Source: Opitutia bacterium (GTDB taxonomy: Bacteria; Verrucomicrobiota; Verrucomicrobiia; Opitutales; Coraliomargaritaceae). From it: DNA of 17,458 nt. Below are positions 1 to 7,897 of this stretch, one piece after another. The stretch lies in assembly GCA_018663485.1 (NCBI GenBank), contig JABJQI010000032.1, forward strand, positions 1 through 17,458, given 5' to 3'. The notes under the pieces were generated by a model. The model had not been told where the DNA came from. It ran no database searches and was given only the letters and a program-made list of their open reading frames with translations. The number at the start of each line of letters is the position of its first letter. Position 1 is the first letter of the stretch. The position numbers and the translations under genes are program-made.

Positions 1-926
1 CCAGTCACACTGGCGTTATCGTGAATGCGCTTGATACCTTCCCCCAGCAATGCCGCAACACTGAGGACTGTAATCGGCACACCATCACGCTGTTCCACTG
101 GAGTCGTATCCGTGGTAATCAAACGATCAAGCAGGCCATTGGCAATACGCTCATAGCCCATATCATTGAGCACACCGTGACTGACGGCAGCCATCACGCT
201 CTTAGCGCCATTCTTTTTGAGCAACTCGGCGGCTGCACACAAAGTACCCGCAGTCTCAGTCATATCATCGATCAGAAGGATGTCGCGCCCGTCCACGTCC
301 CCTACCATTGAGACAGCCTCTACTGTCTCGGCCGAAGTTCGACGTTTCGCGATAAAGCCAAGTGGCACATCGAGCATACCCGCATACGCGGATGCCATTT
401 TCATACCGCCTACGTCGGGAGAGAAGAGCGTCAAGTTGCTGGTATCGATATCCTTCAAATACTCGAACAGAACCGGCGATGCGTAGAGATGATCGACAGG
501 AATATCGAAGAAGCCTTGAATCTGCTGAGCGTGCAGATCGACCGTCAATACCCGGGTCGCTCCCGCTGAGACTAGGAGGTTGGCAACTAGCTTGGAAGTA
601 ATCGGCACACGTGGTTGATCTTTACGATCCTGACGGGCATATCCGTAAAAAGGTATCACTGCAGTGATGCTACGTGCCGAGGCACGGCGGGCCGCATCAA
701 TCATGATGAACAGCTCCATCAGGTGCTGATTAGCCGGATTACAAGTGGACTGGATAATAAAAATATCCGCACCACGGATGTTCTCATTAATTTGAACGAA
801 GCTCTCCCCATCGGGAAAACTCATGACCGTCGCATCGCCGAGAGGCACATCCAAATAATCGCAAATATCTTTCGCTAGTTTCGGGTTGGAATTGCCGCAG
901 AAGATTTTCAGTGAGTTTTCTTTCAT
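1..926 (-). CDS. prs: Ribose-phosphate pyrophosphokinase (PRPP synthetase), 3' end outside window
   Basis: Cytosolic enzyme that makes PRPP from ribose 5-phosphate and ATP, feeding purine, pyrimidine, histidine, tryptophan and NAD synthesis. About 308 codons are present from the ATG at 926, and the frame runs off the left edge, so only the last few residues of a normal ~315-residue protein are missing. Visible motifs are FPDGE (residues 37-41), the ATP-binding segment PFYGYARQDRK (92-102), DLHAQQIQGFF (130-140), the flexible catalytic loop AKRR (193-196) and the PRPP-binding loop DDMTETAGTL (220-229). That loop has T-E where most family members I know have I-D or A-D. The gene starts five bases after the lpxD stop, so it is probably cotranscribed with lpxD. 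No Shine-Dalgarno sequence precedes it. The family call is very secure. Confidence 0.96.
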   Translation of the reverse strand, partial: MKENSLKIFCGNSNPKLAKDICDYLDVPLGDATVMSFPDGESFVQINENIRGADIFIIQSTCNPANQHLMELFIMIDAARRASARSITAVIPFYGYARQDRKDQPRVPITSKLVANLLVSAGATRVLTVDLHAQQIQGFFDIPVDHLYASPVLFEYLKDIDTSNLTLFSPDVGGMKMASAYAGMLDVPLGFIAKRRTSAETVEAVSMVGDVDGRDILLIDDMTETAGTLCAAAELLKKNGAKSVMAAVSHGVLNDMGYERIANGLLDRLITTDTTPVEQRDGVPITVLSVAALLGEGIKRIHDNASVT

Positions 927-931
927 ATTAA

Positions 932-1990
932 TTATTCAATTGTGCCACACTCAGGCAGAGACTCGACACTTTTTTCTAATTTATCGAATCTTTTGAAAAG
1001 GTCAGGAAGACGGCGCTGTAAAACCATGATACGATTGTATAGCATCATAGGCTCTCCAGTCGGGCCACGCACCTTTGCATTCGGCTCAAGTGAATGTGGG
1101 ACACCAGCTCCACCCGCAATCATCGCACCATCCCCGATCTTTAAATGGCCTGCCACGCCTGCCTGCCCTGCCAACACGACCCCGTTACCCAGCTCCGTGC
1201 TCCCACTGATCCCAGATTGCCCAATGATTAAGCAGTGCTTACCGATGCGCACATTGTGGGCGATTTGCACCAAATTATCAATTTTGGTACCAGCACCAAT
1301 CACCGTCGACCCGAAGCGGGCTCGATCGATGGCGGTATTCGCACCCACATCGACATCTGCCTCCGTCACGACATTGCCGATCTGGGGAACACGCTGATGC
1401 GCACCGTCGATAAATTCGTAGCCATAGCCATCGGAGCCAATGACACAGCCAGGGTGGAGCCGATTACGCTCACCGATAACACAGTAATCCCCGATGACCA
1501 CCTGCGAGAACAGGTGCGACTCATCACCCACGTTGGCATATTTACCGACGCAGACGTGTGCTTCGAGCACTGCAGCACCAACGACTGCGCCTTTGCCGAT
1601 ACAGCAAAACGGACCAATGGATGCGGCAGGCGAGACAATAGCATCCACATCAATAAAAGCAGTCGGATGCACGCCAGGCGCAGGGAGCGGCTGTAAGCTT
1701 CTCTCCATATCTCGACACAAAAGCGCGAGCGCATACGATGGATTATCCAGCTTGATCTGTAGCTGCCCCGCCTTCGGTGTTTCCGTATAATCACGTGGCA
1801 GGAGTAATACCGACGCAGCCGAGGACGCGACAGCGTCACGATACTTGGGATTACCCAAAAACGACAAGTCGCCTGCCATCGCTTCCGCAAGAGAGGCTAT
1901 TCCAGCGATTTCACCTATATATTCACCAGAAAATTCCGCGTCGTCACCGACGATTTCCAAGATACGTTGAGTGGTGTATGCAAATGACAT
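932..1990 (-). CDS. lpxD: UDP-3-O-acylglucosamine N-acyltransferase LpxD
   Basis: Third step of lipid A synthesis: transfers a 3-hydroxyacyl chain from acyl carrier protein to the 2-amino group of UDP-3-O-acylglucosamine, in the cytosol near the inner membrane. The 352 residues start with the LpxD-type uridine-binding N-terminal domain (about 1-105, with FLGNPKYRD at 44-52). A left-handed beta-helix of hexapeptide repeats follows (about 107-320), then a C-terminal helix (about 325-350). The catalytic histidine is H245 in NLVQIAHNVRIG, and the GSDGYGYEF and GANTAIDRA signatures are present. The start fits the family N-terminus. The gene follows ompH, as in the classical bamA-skp-lpxD order, but fabZ and lpxA do not follow; prs does. 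A terminator-like hairpin lies just upstream, so expression may depend on readthrough. There is no Shine-Dalgarno sequence. Confidence 0.96.
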   Translation of the reverse strand: MSFAYTTQRILEIVGDDAEFSGEYIGEIAGIASLAEAMAGDLSFLGNPKYRDAVASSAASVLLLPRDYTETPKAGQLQIKLDNPSYALALLCRDMERSLQPLPAPGVHPTAFIDVDAIVSPAASIGPFCCIGKGAVVGAAVLEAHVCVGKYANVGDESHLFSQVVIGDYCVIGERNRLHPGCVIGSDGYGYEFIDGAHQRVPQIGNVVTEADVDVGANTAIDRARFGSTVIGAGTKIDNLVQIAHNVRIGKHCLIIGQSGISGSTELGNGVVLAGQAGVAGHLKIGDGAMIAGGAGVPHSLEPNAKVRGPTGEPMMLYNRIMVLQRRLPDLFKRFDKLEKSVESLPECGTIE

Positions 1991-2006
1991 ATTAAAGATA
2001 AGAACA

Positions 2007-2039
2007 AAAAACCCTGTCCTTAGCGAGAACAGGGTTTTT
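2007..2039 (-). terminator. Strong hairpin with T-run between ompH and lpxD (terminator or attenuator)
   Basis: CCCTGT at 2012-2017 pairs with ACAGGG at 2029-2034, and flanking A and T runs (2007-2011 with 2035-2039) extend the stem to 11 pairs around an 11-base loop. Read on the minus strand, the stem is followed by six T residues (2011-2006), the form of an intrinsic terminator. It lies 23 bases after the ompH stop and its T-run ends about 15 bases before the lpxD ATG, so no separate lpxD promoter fits between. It may be a partial terminator. Being symmetric with A/T flanks it could work in both directions, but no plus-strand gene runs into it. Confidence 0.75.
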
Positions 2040-2062
2040 GAAGGTTGAATTTTTTAACGAAT

Positions 2063-2605
2063 TTATTCGCTAGCGTTCAAGACCGCGATGACCGAGTCGG
2101 AAATCTCAAGCTCTTCCGCTGCAAAGACCACAGTATTGATCGGCATCACCAAGTCGATGCCCTTGTCCATAGCGACCTGCTTCACTGCTTCCACTGCCTT
2201 CTGCTGGAGTGGCGCTAATTCTTCTTTTTGCCCTTGCTGAGCCAGCTGCTGTGCCTGTTGGCGAAACTCCTGTAACTCGACCTGAGCGGCTTGGAGCTGA
2301 GCTTGAAGAACAGCGATCTCTGCTTGTGCTTCAGCCTTTGCCTCGTCACCCAGCGCTGGGTTCTTTACCTTTGCTTCAGCCTCGCGGCCTGTTGTCACAA
2401 TCGATTCGATGTTGGCCTGCATTTTCTTCATCTCCTCCTCAACCGGACCAACGGAGCCTTTGACCTTCTCGACTGCTGCTTGGAAAGCGGTATAATCATT
2501 TAAGATACGCTGCACGTTGACCGTAGCGACGACTGGAGTTTTCTGAGCGAAGAGACCGACGGCACAGAAGACAAAAGTAAGAAATAGAATAGTTATTTTT
2601 TTCAT
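2063..2605 (-). CDS. ompH: OmpH/Skp-family periplasmic chaperone
   Basis: Skp-type chaperone that would hold unfolded outer-membrane proteins in the periplasm on the way to BamA. I choose the ATG at 2605, giving 180 residues that begin with a typical signal peptide (MKK, a hydrophobic stretch, cleavage near LFA-Q at about residue 20). The reading frame stays open to an ATG at 2641, but that start would add 12 polar residues ahead of the signal; an ATG at 2611 is also possible. After the signal comes the short beta segment PVVATVNVQRIL typical of OmpH. Next is a long, Gln/Glu/Ala-rich coiled coil (about 40-140) forming the tentacle arms, and a C-terminal strand (GIDLVMPINTVVFA). It sits directly between bamA and lpxD, the classical arrangement. 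Sequence identity in this family is low, so the call rests on architecture plus context. Confidence 0.92.
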   Translation of the reverse strand: MKKITILFLTFVFCAVGLFAQKTPVVATVNVQRILNDYTAFQAAVEKVKGSVGPVEEEMKKMQANIESIVTTGREAEAKVKNPALGDEAKAEAQAEIAVLQAQLQAAQVELQEFRQQAQQLAQQGQKEELAPLQQKAVEAVKQVAMDKGIDLVMPINTVVFAAEELEISDSVIAVLNASE

Positions 2606-2647
2606 AAACATATAGGTGAGGGTTTTTATGTGAGAATGCAAGCAACT

Positions 2648-5026
2648 CTAGAAGCGTGTGCCAAAAGAAAAGTTAAACTGTGCGCCGTTGTTTTCAGCGT
2701 TATTTGGAACTGTGAGTGGAAAACCTAGATCGAGCTTCAGCGGAGAGCCCATCAAGATGATGCGCGCACCTATACCCCAATTTGAAGCATAATCTGAAGG
2801 ACTGAAATCATAATCAGACTGATTAACAAAGCCACAATCATAGAAAGCAACTAGCCCTAAAGGTTCCGCAAGCCGGAAACCATATTCAAAAGAAAGCATT
2901 CCATAGGAGTTTCCGCCAACGGCTTCTTCGTCGTCATCTGAGTCGCGAGGGCCAACGTCACGGTGCTCAAAACCACGTAAACTGTCAGGACCACCTAGGT
3001 AGAAACGGTCATAAAACGGTACATCATCGCTATCCCCATACGGCGAAGCGGTGCCGATACGACCTATAATAGAGAGCGTTTGGTCGTACTTATCAAAGGT
3101 CGGGATAAATTGTGCCGTGCGCGCCTCTAGCTTGAGATAATTTACATCACCACCAACCCCAGCCAGCTCAGAGGAGAGCGTGGTGCGATTGCCACTGCGC
3201 GTGAACATCAGTGAATTTCGAGTGTCGCGAAGCAGCGATAAACCGATTTTCGACACGACATCGGTCTCACCATCGGCAGCTTGATAGACATCAGCGATAC
3301 CGTCGTTTGGACGTGAACCGTCCAGACGGTCTGGCTGGCTTGTATTACTCGTCCCAAAATCCACATCGAAAATTTCAACCATTTCAAAGCGATAAGACAT
3401 ACGTGCCTCGACCAACTCAAATAGACGACGGCGCAGGTAAAGTTCAAAACCAGTACGCAGCTCGTTATAATCGCTGCTGTTGTAATCCGACTCAGTACGG
3501 AATAGCTCGACTCCAAAAGCCAAACGCTGCTCAAACAACCACGGCTCCTCGAAAGCAATCATGACTTCATTACTCGTGCTGCCCAAGGAAGCACGAAAAC
3601 GGAATTTTTGACCATCGCCACGGAATCCAGAGCGATAGTTAAACAAATCAAAATTCCCCTGCGTCAGCTCAAAATAGACCACCGCGCTCTCAACAGAACC
3701 GAAGCCGGCACCGAAAGTGAAGTTACCCGTGCGACCTTCGCTGACCGTGACACTCAGATCACGACGCCCGGGGACATTCGTGGCCTCAGGGTTCATGCGT
3801 ACATCCCCAAAGTAACGAGTATTGCGCAAACGGTTCTCACTGGTTGACATGCGCTTCAAGTCAAAAACATCACCCGGGCGCAAGGCCAATTCACGAATGA
3901 TCACACGAGTCTTGGTGATTGTGTTACCCTCCACCTTGATCGATTCAACATAAAACTTCTCGCTCTCGCGAACACGTAAGACCACGTCAATCGCACGTGT
4001 ATTCATGTTCGGCACGCGCTCAGCACGCACGCCCGCATCCAAATAACCTCGCGATGTGTAATACTCACGAACAGCCGATGCAGCCGCATCAACTTTCTCA
4101 GGAGAAAACGGATCGTTGGTCGCAGTCTTGACCGCTCCAAGCAACTCACTCGTGGTAAAAATTGTAGCATTGTCGATCGATAGCTCTCCGACAGTGTATA
4201 ACTCTCCCTCAGTTAAAGGAATAGTGATGTAGAGCCGCTCATCGCCCTTAAAGTCGAGCACGACATCGTCCGCATCGATGACGACATCCAAGTAACCCTG
4301 GTTGCGGTAATAGGTGCGCAACAACTCTAAGTCTTCCTTAAACTTAACTTCATCAAAACGGCCAGATCCAGTTAGCCACGACAACCAATCGGCTTGCTGC
4401 GTCTCTAACACCTTAGCCAATTCCTTATCCTCGATAACGGAATTCCCCTCAAACTGAAGGCCTTTAATTTTAACGTTCGAGCCTTCGTCAATATCAAACA
4501 GCACAACCGCATCGCCAGTATCTTCATTGCGTTGAATGCGATAATCCACCGTCACATCAGGATAGCCTTTCTTCACATAGTAAGCCTTAATCTTATCAGC
4601 AGCTTCGCTTACTTGATATTCATCTAACGGCCCGCTCGCCTCTAATTCACCCTTCGAGGACAAGCGACCATCTTTATATTTCTGATTGCCTGAATAAGTT
4701 ATACGCTCGATCGTATACTTGGGAATCACCTCGAAGATCACATCCACAGAACCATCGTCTGAATTCTCGACTTTCACTTCGACGAACTCGAAATGGCCAG
4801 TGCCATATAGCGTGCGAATCGACTGATCAACCAACGCTGTATTGTAATTCATGCCCCGGCGTAACTGTACATTGCTGAACACGAACTCCTCACTCACAGA
4901 CTTAAAGCCATCGAACTCGACGCGTACTTCATTTACCTTCGGATATTCCTGAGCAAAGAGGGATGTAAAACTAACAAAGGCGGTACAATAAATCGCGGCA
5001 CACAAAAAATTCTTAATAAATAACAT
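2648..5026 (-). CDS. bamA: Outer-membrane protein assembly factor BamA
   Basis: Central beta-barrel of the BAM complex, which folds and inserts outer-membrane proteins. From the ATG at 5026 it is 792 residues, a normal family length; an in-frame TTG at 5041 would only lengthen the signal region by five residues. Visible in order: a signal peptide (1-25, ending SLFA), five POTRA domains (roughly 31-104, 105-182, 183-275, 279-356, 359-430) and a 16-stranded Omp85 barrel to the end. The conserved loop-6 motif appears as LRGF (683-686), a conservative variant of VRGF. An acidic run (DSDDDEEA) follows soon after in that loop. The last residue is Phe (GTRF), as expected of the beta-signal. It follows dnaB after a 30-base gap and precedes ompH, whose product delivers its substrates. 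A weak GAG upstream is the only Shine-Dalgarno hint. Confidence 0.96.
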   Translation of the reverse strand: MLFIKNFLCAAIYCTAFVSFTSLFAQEYPKVNEVRVEFDGFKSVSEEFVFSNVQLRRGMNYNTALVDQSIRTLYGTGHFEFVEVKVENSDDGSVDVIFEVIPKYTIERITYSGNQKYKDGRLSSKGELEASGPLDEYQVSEAADKIKAYYVKKGYPDVTVDYRIQRNEDTGDAVVLFDIDEGSNVKIKGLQFEGNSVIEDKELAKVLETQQADWLSWLTGSGRFDEVKFKEDLELLRTYYRNQGYLDVVIDADDVVLDFKGDERLYITIPLTEGELYTVGELSIDNATIFTTSELLGAVKTATNDPFSPEKVDAAASAVREYYTSRGYLDAGVRAERVPNMNTRAIDVVLRVRESEKFYVESIKVEGNTITKTRVIIRELALRPGDVFDLKRMSTSENRLRNTRYFGDVRMNPEATNVPGRRDLSVTVSEGRTGNFTFGAGFGSVESAVVYFELTQGNFDLFNYRSGFRGDGQKFRFRASLGSTSNEVMIAFEEPWLFEQRLAFGVELFRTESDYNSSDYNELRTGFELYLRRRLFELVEARMSYRFEMVEIFDVDFGTSNTSQPDRLDGSRPNDGIADVYQAADGETDVVSKIGLSLLRDTRNSLMFTRSGNRTTLSSELAGVGGDVNYLKLEARTAQFIPTFDKYDQTLSIIGRIGTASPYGDSDDVPFYDRFYLGGPDSLRGFEHRDVGPRDSDDDEEAVGGNSYGMLSFEYGFRLAEPLGLVAFYDCGFVNQSDYDFSPSDYASNWGIGARIILMGSPLKLDLGFPLTVPNNAENNGAQFNFSFGTRF

Positions 5027-5056
5027 AAATAGGGATCTCAAAATATGATAGACGAA

Positions 5057-6505
5057 CTAGCGATGAAAATTTTCGTAACGAGTGTAGCGACGAACAAATG
5101 TTAAATCAATCTCTCCGATTGGACCATTACGTTGCTTCGCGATAATTAATTTGATGTGCTCCTCAGCAGAGGGTAAACCGCCATCCTGCACCCCTTCGTC
5201 ATCGTCGTCACGCTTCTTCGGACGATGCAATAGCAAGACCACATCAGCATCCTGCTCGATCGATCCAGATTCACGAAGGTCAGAGATACGTGGGTCGCGA
5301 TTTTCCTTTTCTGACTCGCGGTTCAACTGACTGAGCACCACGACTGGAATGGCCAACTCCTTGGCCATGCCTTTCATACCTCGGGAAATATCAGCGATCT
5401 GTTGCTCACGCGGCATGCGCGGGTCAGAACCTCGAATCAATTGTAAATAGTCGACGACCACTAGGCCTAGCGGGCTCTTGGTATGAAGCCGACGCGCTTT
5501 CGCGCGTATATCTAAAATAGTTGAGCTCGCATTATCATCGATCCACAATGGTGAGCTCTTCAGTTCTTTCGCCGTGGTAACGATGTCCTCCATGTCCCCC
5601 TTCGAAGCGACACGGTCGCGAATACGCTTCATGTCGACACGTGAGCGACAGCAAATCAAACGCATCGCCAAATCTTCGGAGGTCATTTCCAAACTAAAGA
5701 CCAGCACCCCCGAGGGCTTGCGGCCTTCCGCAGGCAACATCGCGTGTTCGGCAAAATTCATCGCCAAAGAAGTTTTACCCACAGAAGGACGAGCCGCCAA
5801 CACGATCATTTGTCCTGGATGGAACCCGTAGGTCATACCATCGAGGTCACGAAAGCCAGATAGCACACCGCTGATGTCATCCTTACCACTTAACAGCGCT
5901 TGAATATTTGAAACTGCGCCATCCACTGCCTCACGAATCGGCGTCGCACCTTCAGTGACGCGGCCACTGCTAATGTCAAAAATGTCCTGCTCGATCTTTT
6001 CGATGAAGGTGGACATATCTTCCTGCTGCTCATAACAAGCCTCGATCGTCTCGCGAGAGGTACGGATCAAGCGACGCAGCAGATACTTCTCGTGAACAAT
6101 TCGAGTAAAGAAGCGCGCATGGGCTGGGGTCTCGATTCGATTTTGAATCGCATAGATGGCGGCAATACCGCCGACCTCTTCTTCCATGCCGTTCTTCCTG
6201 AGATAGTCCAAAAGGAGAATCTCGTCGATCGGATCACCGGTCTCATACAAAGAGAGTAGCGCTCGAAAGAGCTCTTGGTGAGAGGTCTTAAAGAAATAGT
6301 CTGGTGTCAGCTTCGCCTCAATACACTCGGTCAGAATTTCGCGACCGCCGTCGATCAAGCAAGCAGCCAGCAGGCCTTCTTCAGCCTCCAAATTGTGCGG
6401 TTGTACACGAATGCCATCAGGCGCTCCCAGCGACTTGCGACTGTCACCGAACTTACGGTCGCCTTTATTACGACCGTAAGAAGAATTCGATGATTCAGGC
6501 GGCAT
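5057..6505 (-). CDS. dnaB: Replicative DNA helicase DnaB
   Basis: Hexameric 5'-to-3' helicase that unwinds DNA at the replication fork and partners with primase. The 482-residue protein has an N-terminal extension rich in charged and Ser residues (about 1-33) and the DnaB N-terminal helical domain (about 35-140, starting PHNLEAEEGLLAA). A linker helix follows, then the RecA-like motor (about 205-482). Walker A is ARPSVGKTS (238-246), Walker B is VVVDYLQLIRG (349-359), the sensor segment is LSQLNRE (391-397), and the C-terminal KQRNGPIGEIDLTF (457-470) carries the arginine-finger region. No intein interrupts the ATPase motifs. An acidic insertion (KKRDDDDEG) precedes the last motif. It follows rplI by 33 bases, the common rplI-dnaB pairing, and leads into bamA. 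Confidence 0.97.
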   Translation of the reverse strand: MPPESSNSSYGRNKGDRKFGDSRKSLGAPDGIRVQPHNLEAEEGLLAACLIDGGREILTECIEAKLTPDYFFKTSHQELFRALLSLYETGDPIDEILLLDYLRKNGMEEEVGGIAAIYAIQNRIETPAHARFFTRIVHEKYLLRRLIRTSRETIEACYEQQEDMSTFIEKIEQDIFDISSGRVTEGATPIREAVDGAVSNIQALLSGKDDISGVLSGFRDLDGMTYGFHPGQMIVLAARPSVGKTSLAMNFAEHAMLPAEGRKPSGVLVFSLEMTSEDLAMRLICCRSRVDMKRIRDRVASKGDMEDIVTTAKELKSSPLWIDDNASSTILDIRAKARRLHTKSPLGLVVVDYLQLIRGSDPRMPREQQIADISRGMKGMAKELAIPVVVLSQLNRESEKENRDPRISDLRESGSIEQDADVVLLLHRPKKRDDDDEGVQDGGLPSAEEHIKLIIAKQRNGPIGEIDLTFVRRYTRYENFHR

Positions 6506-6538
6506 AGAACTAGTGGCTAATCAACCGCGCTGAATCGC

Positions 6539-7042
6539 TTAATCTTGGTCTTCGTCAGAAGCGTCTTCAGTAGCCGCTTCTTCGATCGGATTTTCAGAAA
6601 CCACTTCAAACTTCAGCTCAACTTCAACATCAGCGTGTAGCTTGATGCCAGCCGTGTGTGAACCGAGATCCTTGATTGGCTGAGCCAAACCGAGTTGCTT
6701 CTTCACTAGCTCGATGCCCTCTTCCTTGAGGCGCTCGATCAAATCATTGGCAGTCACAGCGCCAAACATCTTGCCGCCTTCACCAGTCTTCACTGCGATT
6801 GCGATGCTGGTCTTCTCGATCTGCTCGCCCAGTGTACGTGCTGATTCGAACTCTTTCTGTTCACGTGCTTCGCGTGCCTTGAGCAACGATTCCACATGCT
6901 TCTTATTTGCCTGAGTGATAGGCAAAGCTTGCTTGCGTGGAAGCAAGAAGTTGCGCGCATAACCTGCACGCACTGTTACTGTGTCACCTTCGGCGCCGAG
7001 GCCTTGGATGGGTTGGAGGAGGAGAACTTCAGAGTTAGCCAT
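6539..7042 (-). CDS. rplI: 50S ribosomal protein bL9
   Basis: Large-subunit protein that binds 23S rRNA near the base of the L1 stalk and extends outward on the ribosome. The N-terminal rRNA-binding domain (about 1-50) has the family signature GDTVTVRAGYARNFLLPRKQA (19-39, first and last residues included). A long connecting helix follows (about 50-75), then the C-terminal domain containing GKMFGAVTANDL. The protein is 167 residues, longer than the ~149 of E. coli bL9, because of an acidic C-terminal tail of about 20 residues after FEVVSE. It lies 44 bases after ssb. In many bacteria rpsR fills that position, but the gap here is too short for any gene. Confidence 0.97.
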   Translation of the reverse strand: MANSEVLLLQPIQGLGAEGDTVTVRAGYARNFLLPRKQALPITQANKKHVESLLKAREAREQKEFESARTLGEQIEKTSIAIAVKTGEGGKMFGAVTANDLIERLKEEGIELVKKQLGLAQPIKDLGSHTAGIKLHADVEVELKFEVVSENPIEEAATEDASDEDQD

Positions 7043-7086
7043 GATACGTATAATTTAAACTGTGATATAAAGAGGAAAAAGGATGT

Positions 7087-7551
7087 TTAAAACGGCACGT
7101 CCTCATCAAGCGTGTCGTTATCATTAGAGAAATTTACTGCAGGTGTCGCAGCGGGTGTCGCAGCTGTTCGGGCTGGCGGGGAGCTCTTGTCGTAACCAGC
7201 GGATTGACCACTGTCGCCATCTTCGCGACCACCAATGAACTCAAATTTGTCCAAGACAACGCCAAGCTTACTGCGCTTTTGCCCCTCGGACTCCCATTGA
7301 TCAAACTTCAATCGGCCTTCCACAAAAAGAGGGCGACCTTTGCGCATGTATTTGCTAATCACCTCGGCCTGCTTACCAAATGCGTCGATATCGACGTACG
7401 TGACTTCCTCGCGACGCTCACCATCTTTGGTGGAATAAACACGATTAACAGCGAGACCAATTTTACAGATTGAAATACCACCAGCCGTCACACGCAACTC
7501 AGGGTCGCGGGTCAGATTTCCCATTAGGATGACTTTATTAAATGAGGCCAT
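7087..7551 (-). CDS. ssb: Single-stranded DNA-binding protein SSB
   Basis: Tetrameric SSB that coats single-stranded DNA in replication, recombination and repair. Residues 1-107 form the OB fold (NKVILMGNLTRDPELR, YVDIDAFGKQAEVISKYMRKG, VEGRLKFDQWES). A flexible Gly/Ser/Ala/Pro-rich linker follows, ending in the acidic tip DTLDEDVPF. That tip is the conserved SSB-Ct peptide that recruits partner proteins, so the protein (154 residues) is complete and likely the main cellular SSB. It sits between rpsF and rplI, a widespread arrangement, with a 45-base gap to rpsF and 44 bases to rplI. Confidence 0.97.
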   Translation of the reverse strand: MASFNKVILMGNLTRDPELRVTAGGISICKIGLAVNRVYSTKDGERREEVTYVDIDAFGKQAEVISKYMRKGRPLFVEGRLKFDQWESEGQKRSKLGVVLDKFEFIGGREDGDSGQSAGYDKSSPPARTAATPAATPAVNFSNDNDTLDEDVPF

Positions 7552-7596
7552 GGCGTTTTACTTGCAAGGGCGAGAAGGTACTACGAAACAATCGGA

Positions 7597-7896
7597 CTAA
7601 ACCGACTGAACGAAGATGCGGTTGACTCGTTTATCGAGGCGAAGCTTCTCTTGGAGTTGAGCAGGCACTGTGCCTGGACCTTCGAAGTAGACTTCGAGGC
7701 TGTGGCCTTGTGTGAAGCGACGATCTGCAGCACGCGCGAATTCGCGCATTCCGAGATCTTCACTATCAGTGACCGTTCCACCGAGTGAAGCGAGAATTTC
7801 AGTCAAATCAGCCAAGAGCTTAGCGGAATCGTCTTCAGATTCGCGGAGGTCGAGGATGAAAGTAGTTTTGTAGTTGTTTGTAGTCGTTGCGCTCAT
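7597..7896 (-). CDS. rpsF: 30S ribosomal protein bS6
   Basis: Small-subunit platform protein that binds 16S rRNA together with bS18. The 99 residues have the ferredoxin-like bS6 fold pattern: strand YKTTFILDLRES, helix SAKLLADLTEILASLGG, strands TDSEDLGMREFARA and GHSLEVYFEGPG, and the closing KLRLDKRVNRIFVQSV. The N-terminus has about eight extra polar residues (MSATTTNN) before the first strand, and there is no C-terminal extension. The start lies one base after the pth stop, so translation is probably coupled. The usual partner gene rpsR is not present in this array. Confidence 0.93.
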   Translation of the reverse strand: MSATTTNNYKTTFILDLRESEDDSAKLLADLTEILASLGGTVTDSEDLGMREFARAADRRFTQGHSLEVYFEGPGTVPAQLQEKLRLDKRVNRIFVQSV

Positions 7897-7897
7897 G

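Noticed and set aside
1366..1890. A 174-codon frame on the same strand within lpxD, and antisense frames of about 150 codons at 942-1397 and 1235-1696
   Set aside because: They lie entirely inside lpxD, whose product has all family motifs. The alternative translations are rich in Ser, Arg, Cys and Trp and show no recognisable domain, as expected of shadow frames.
2606..2641. Upstream ATG at 2641 as the ompH start
   Set aside because: It would put 12 polar residues before an otherwise textbook signal peptide beginning MKK at 2605; the upstream frame is probably just open by chance.
5027..5041. TTG at 5041 as the bamA start
   Set aside because: An ATG five codons later gives a normal signal peptide and a GAG at a plausible distance, so the rarer TTG is not needed.
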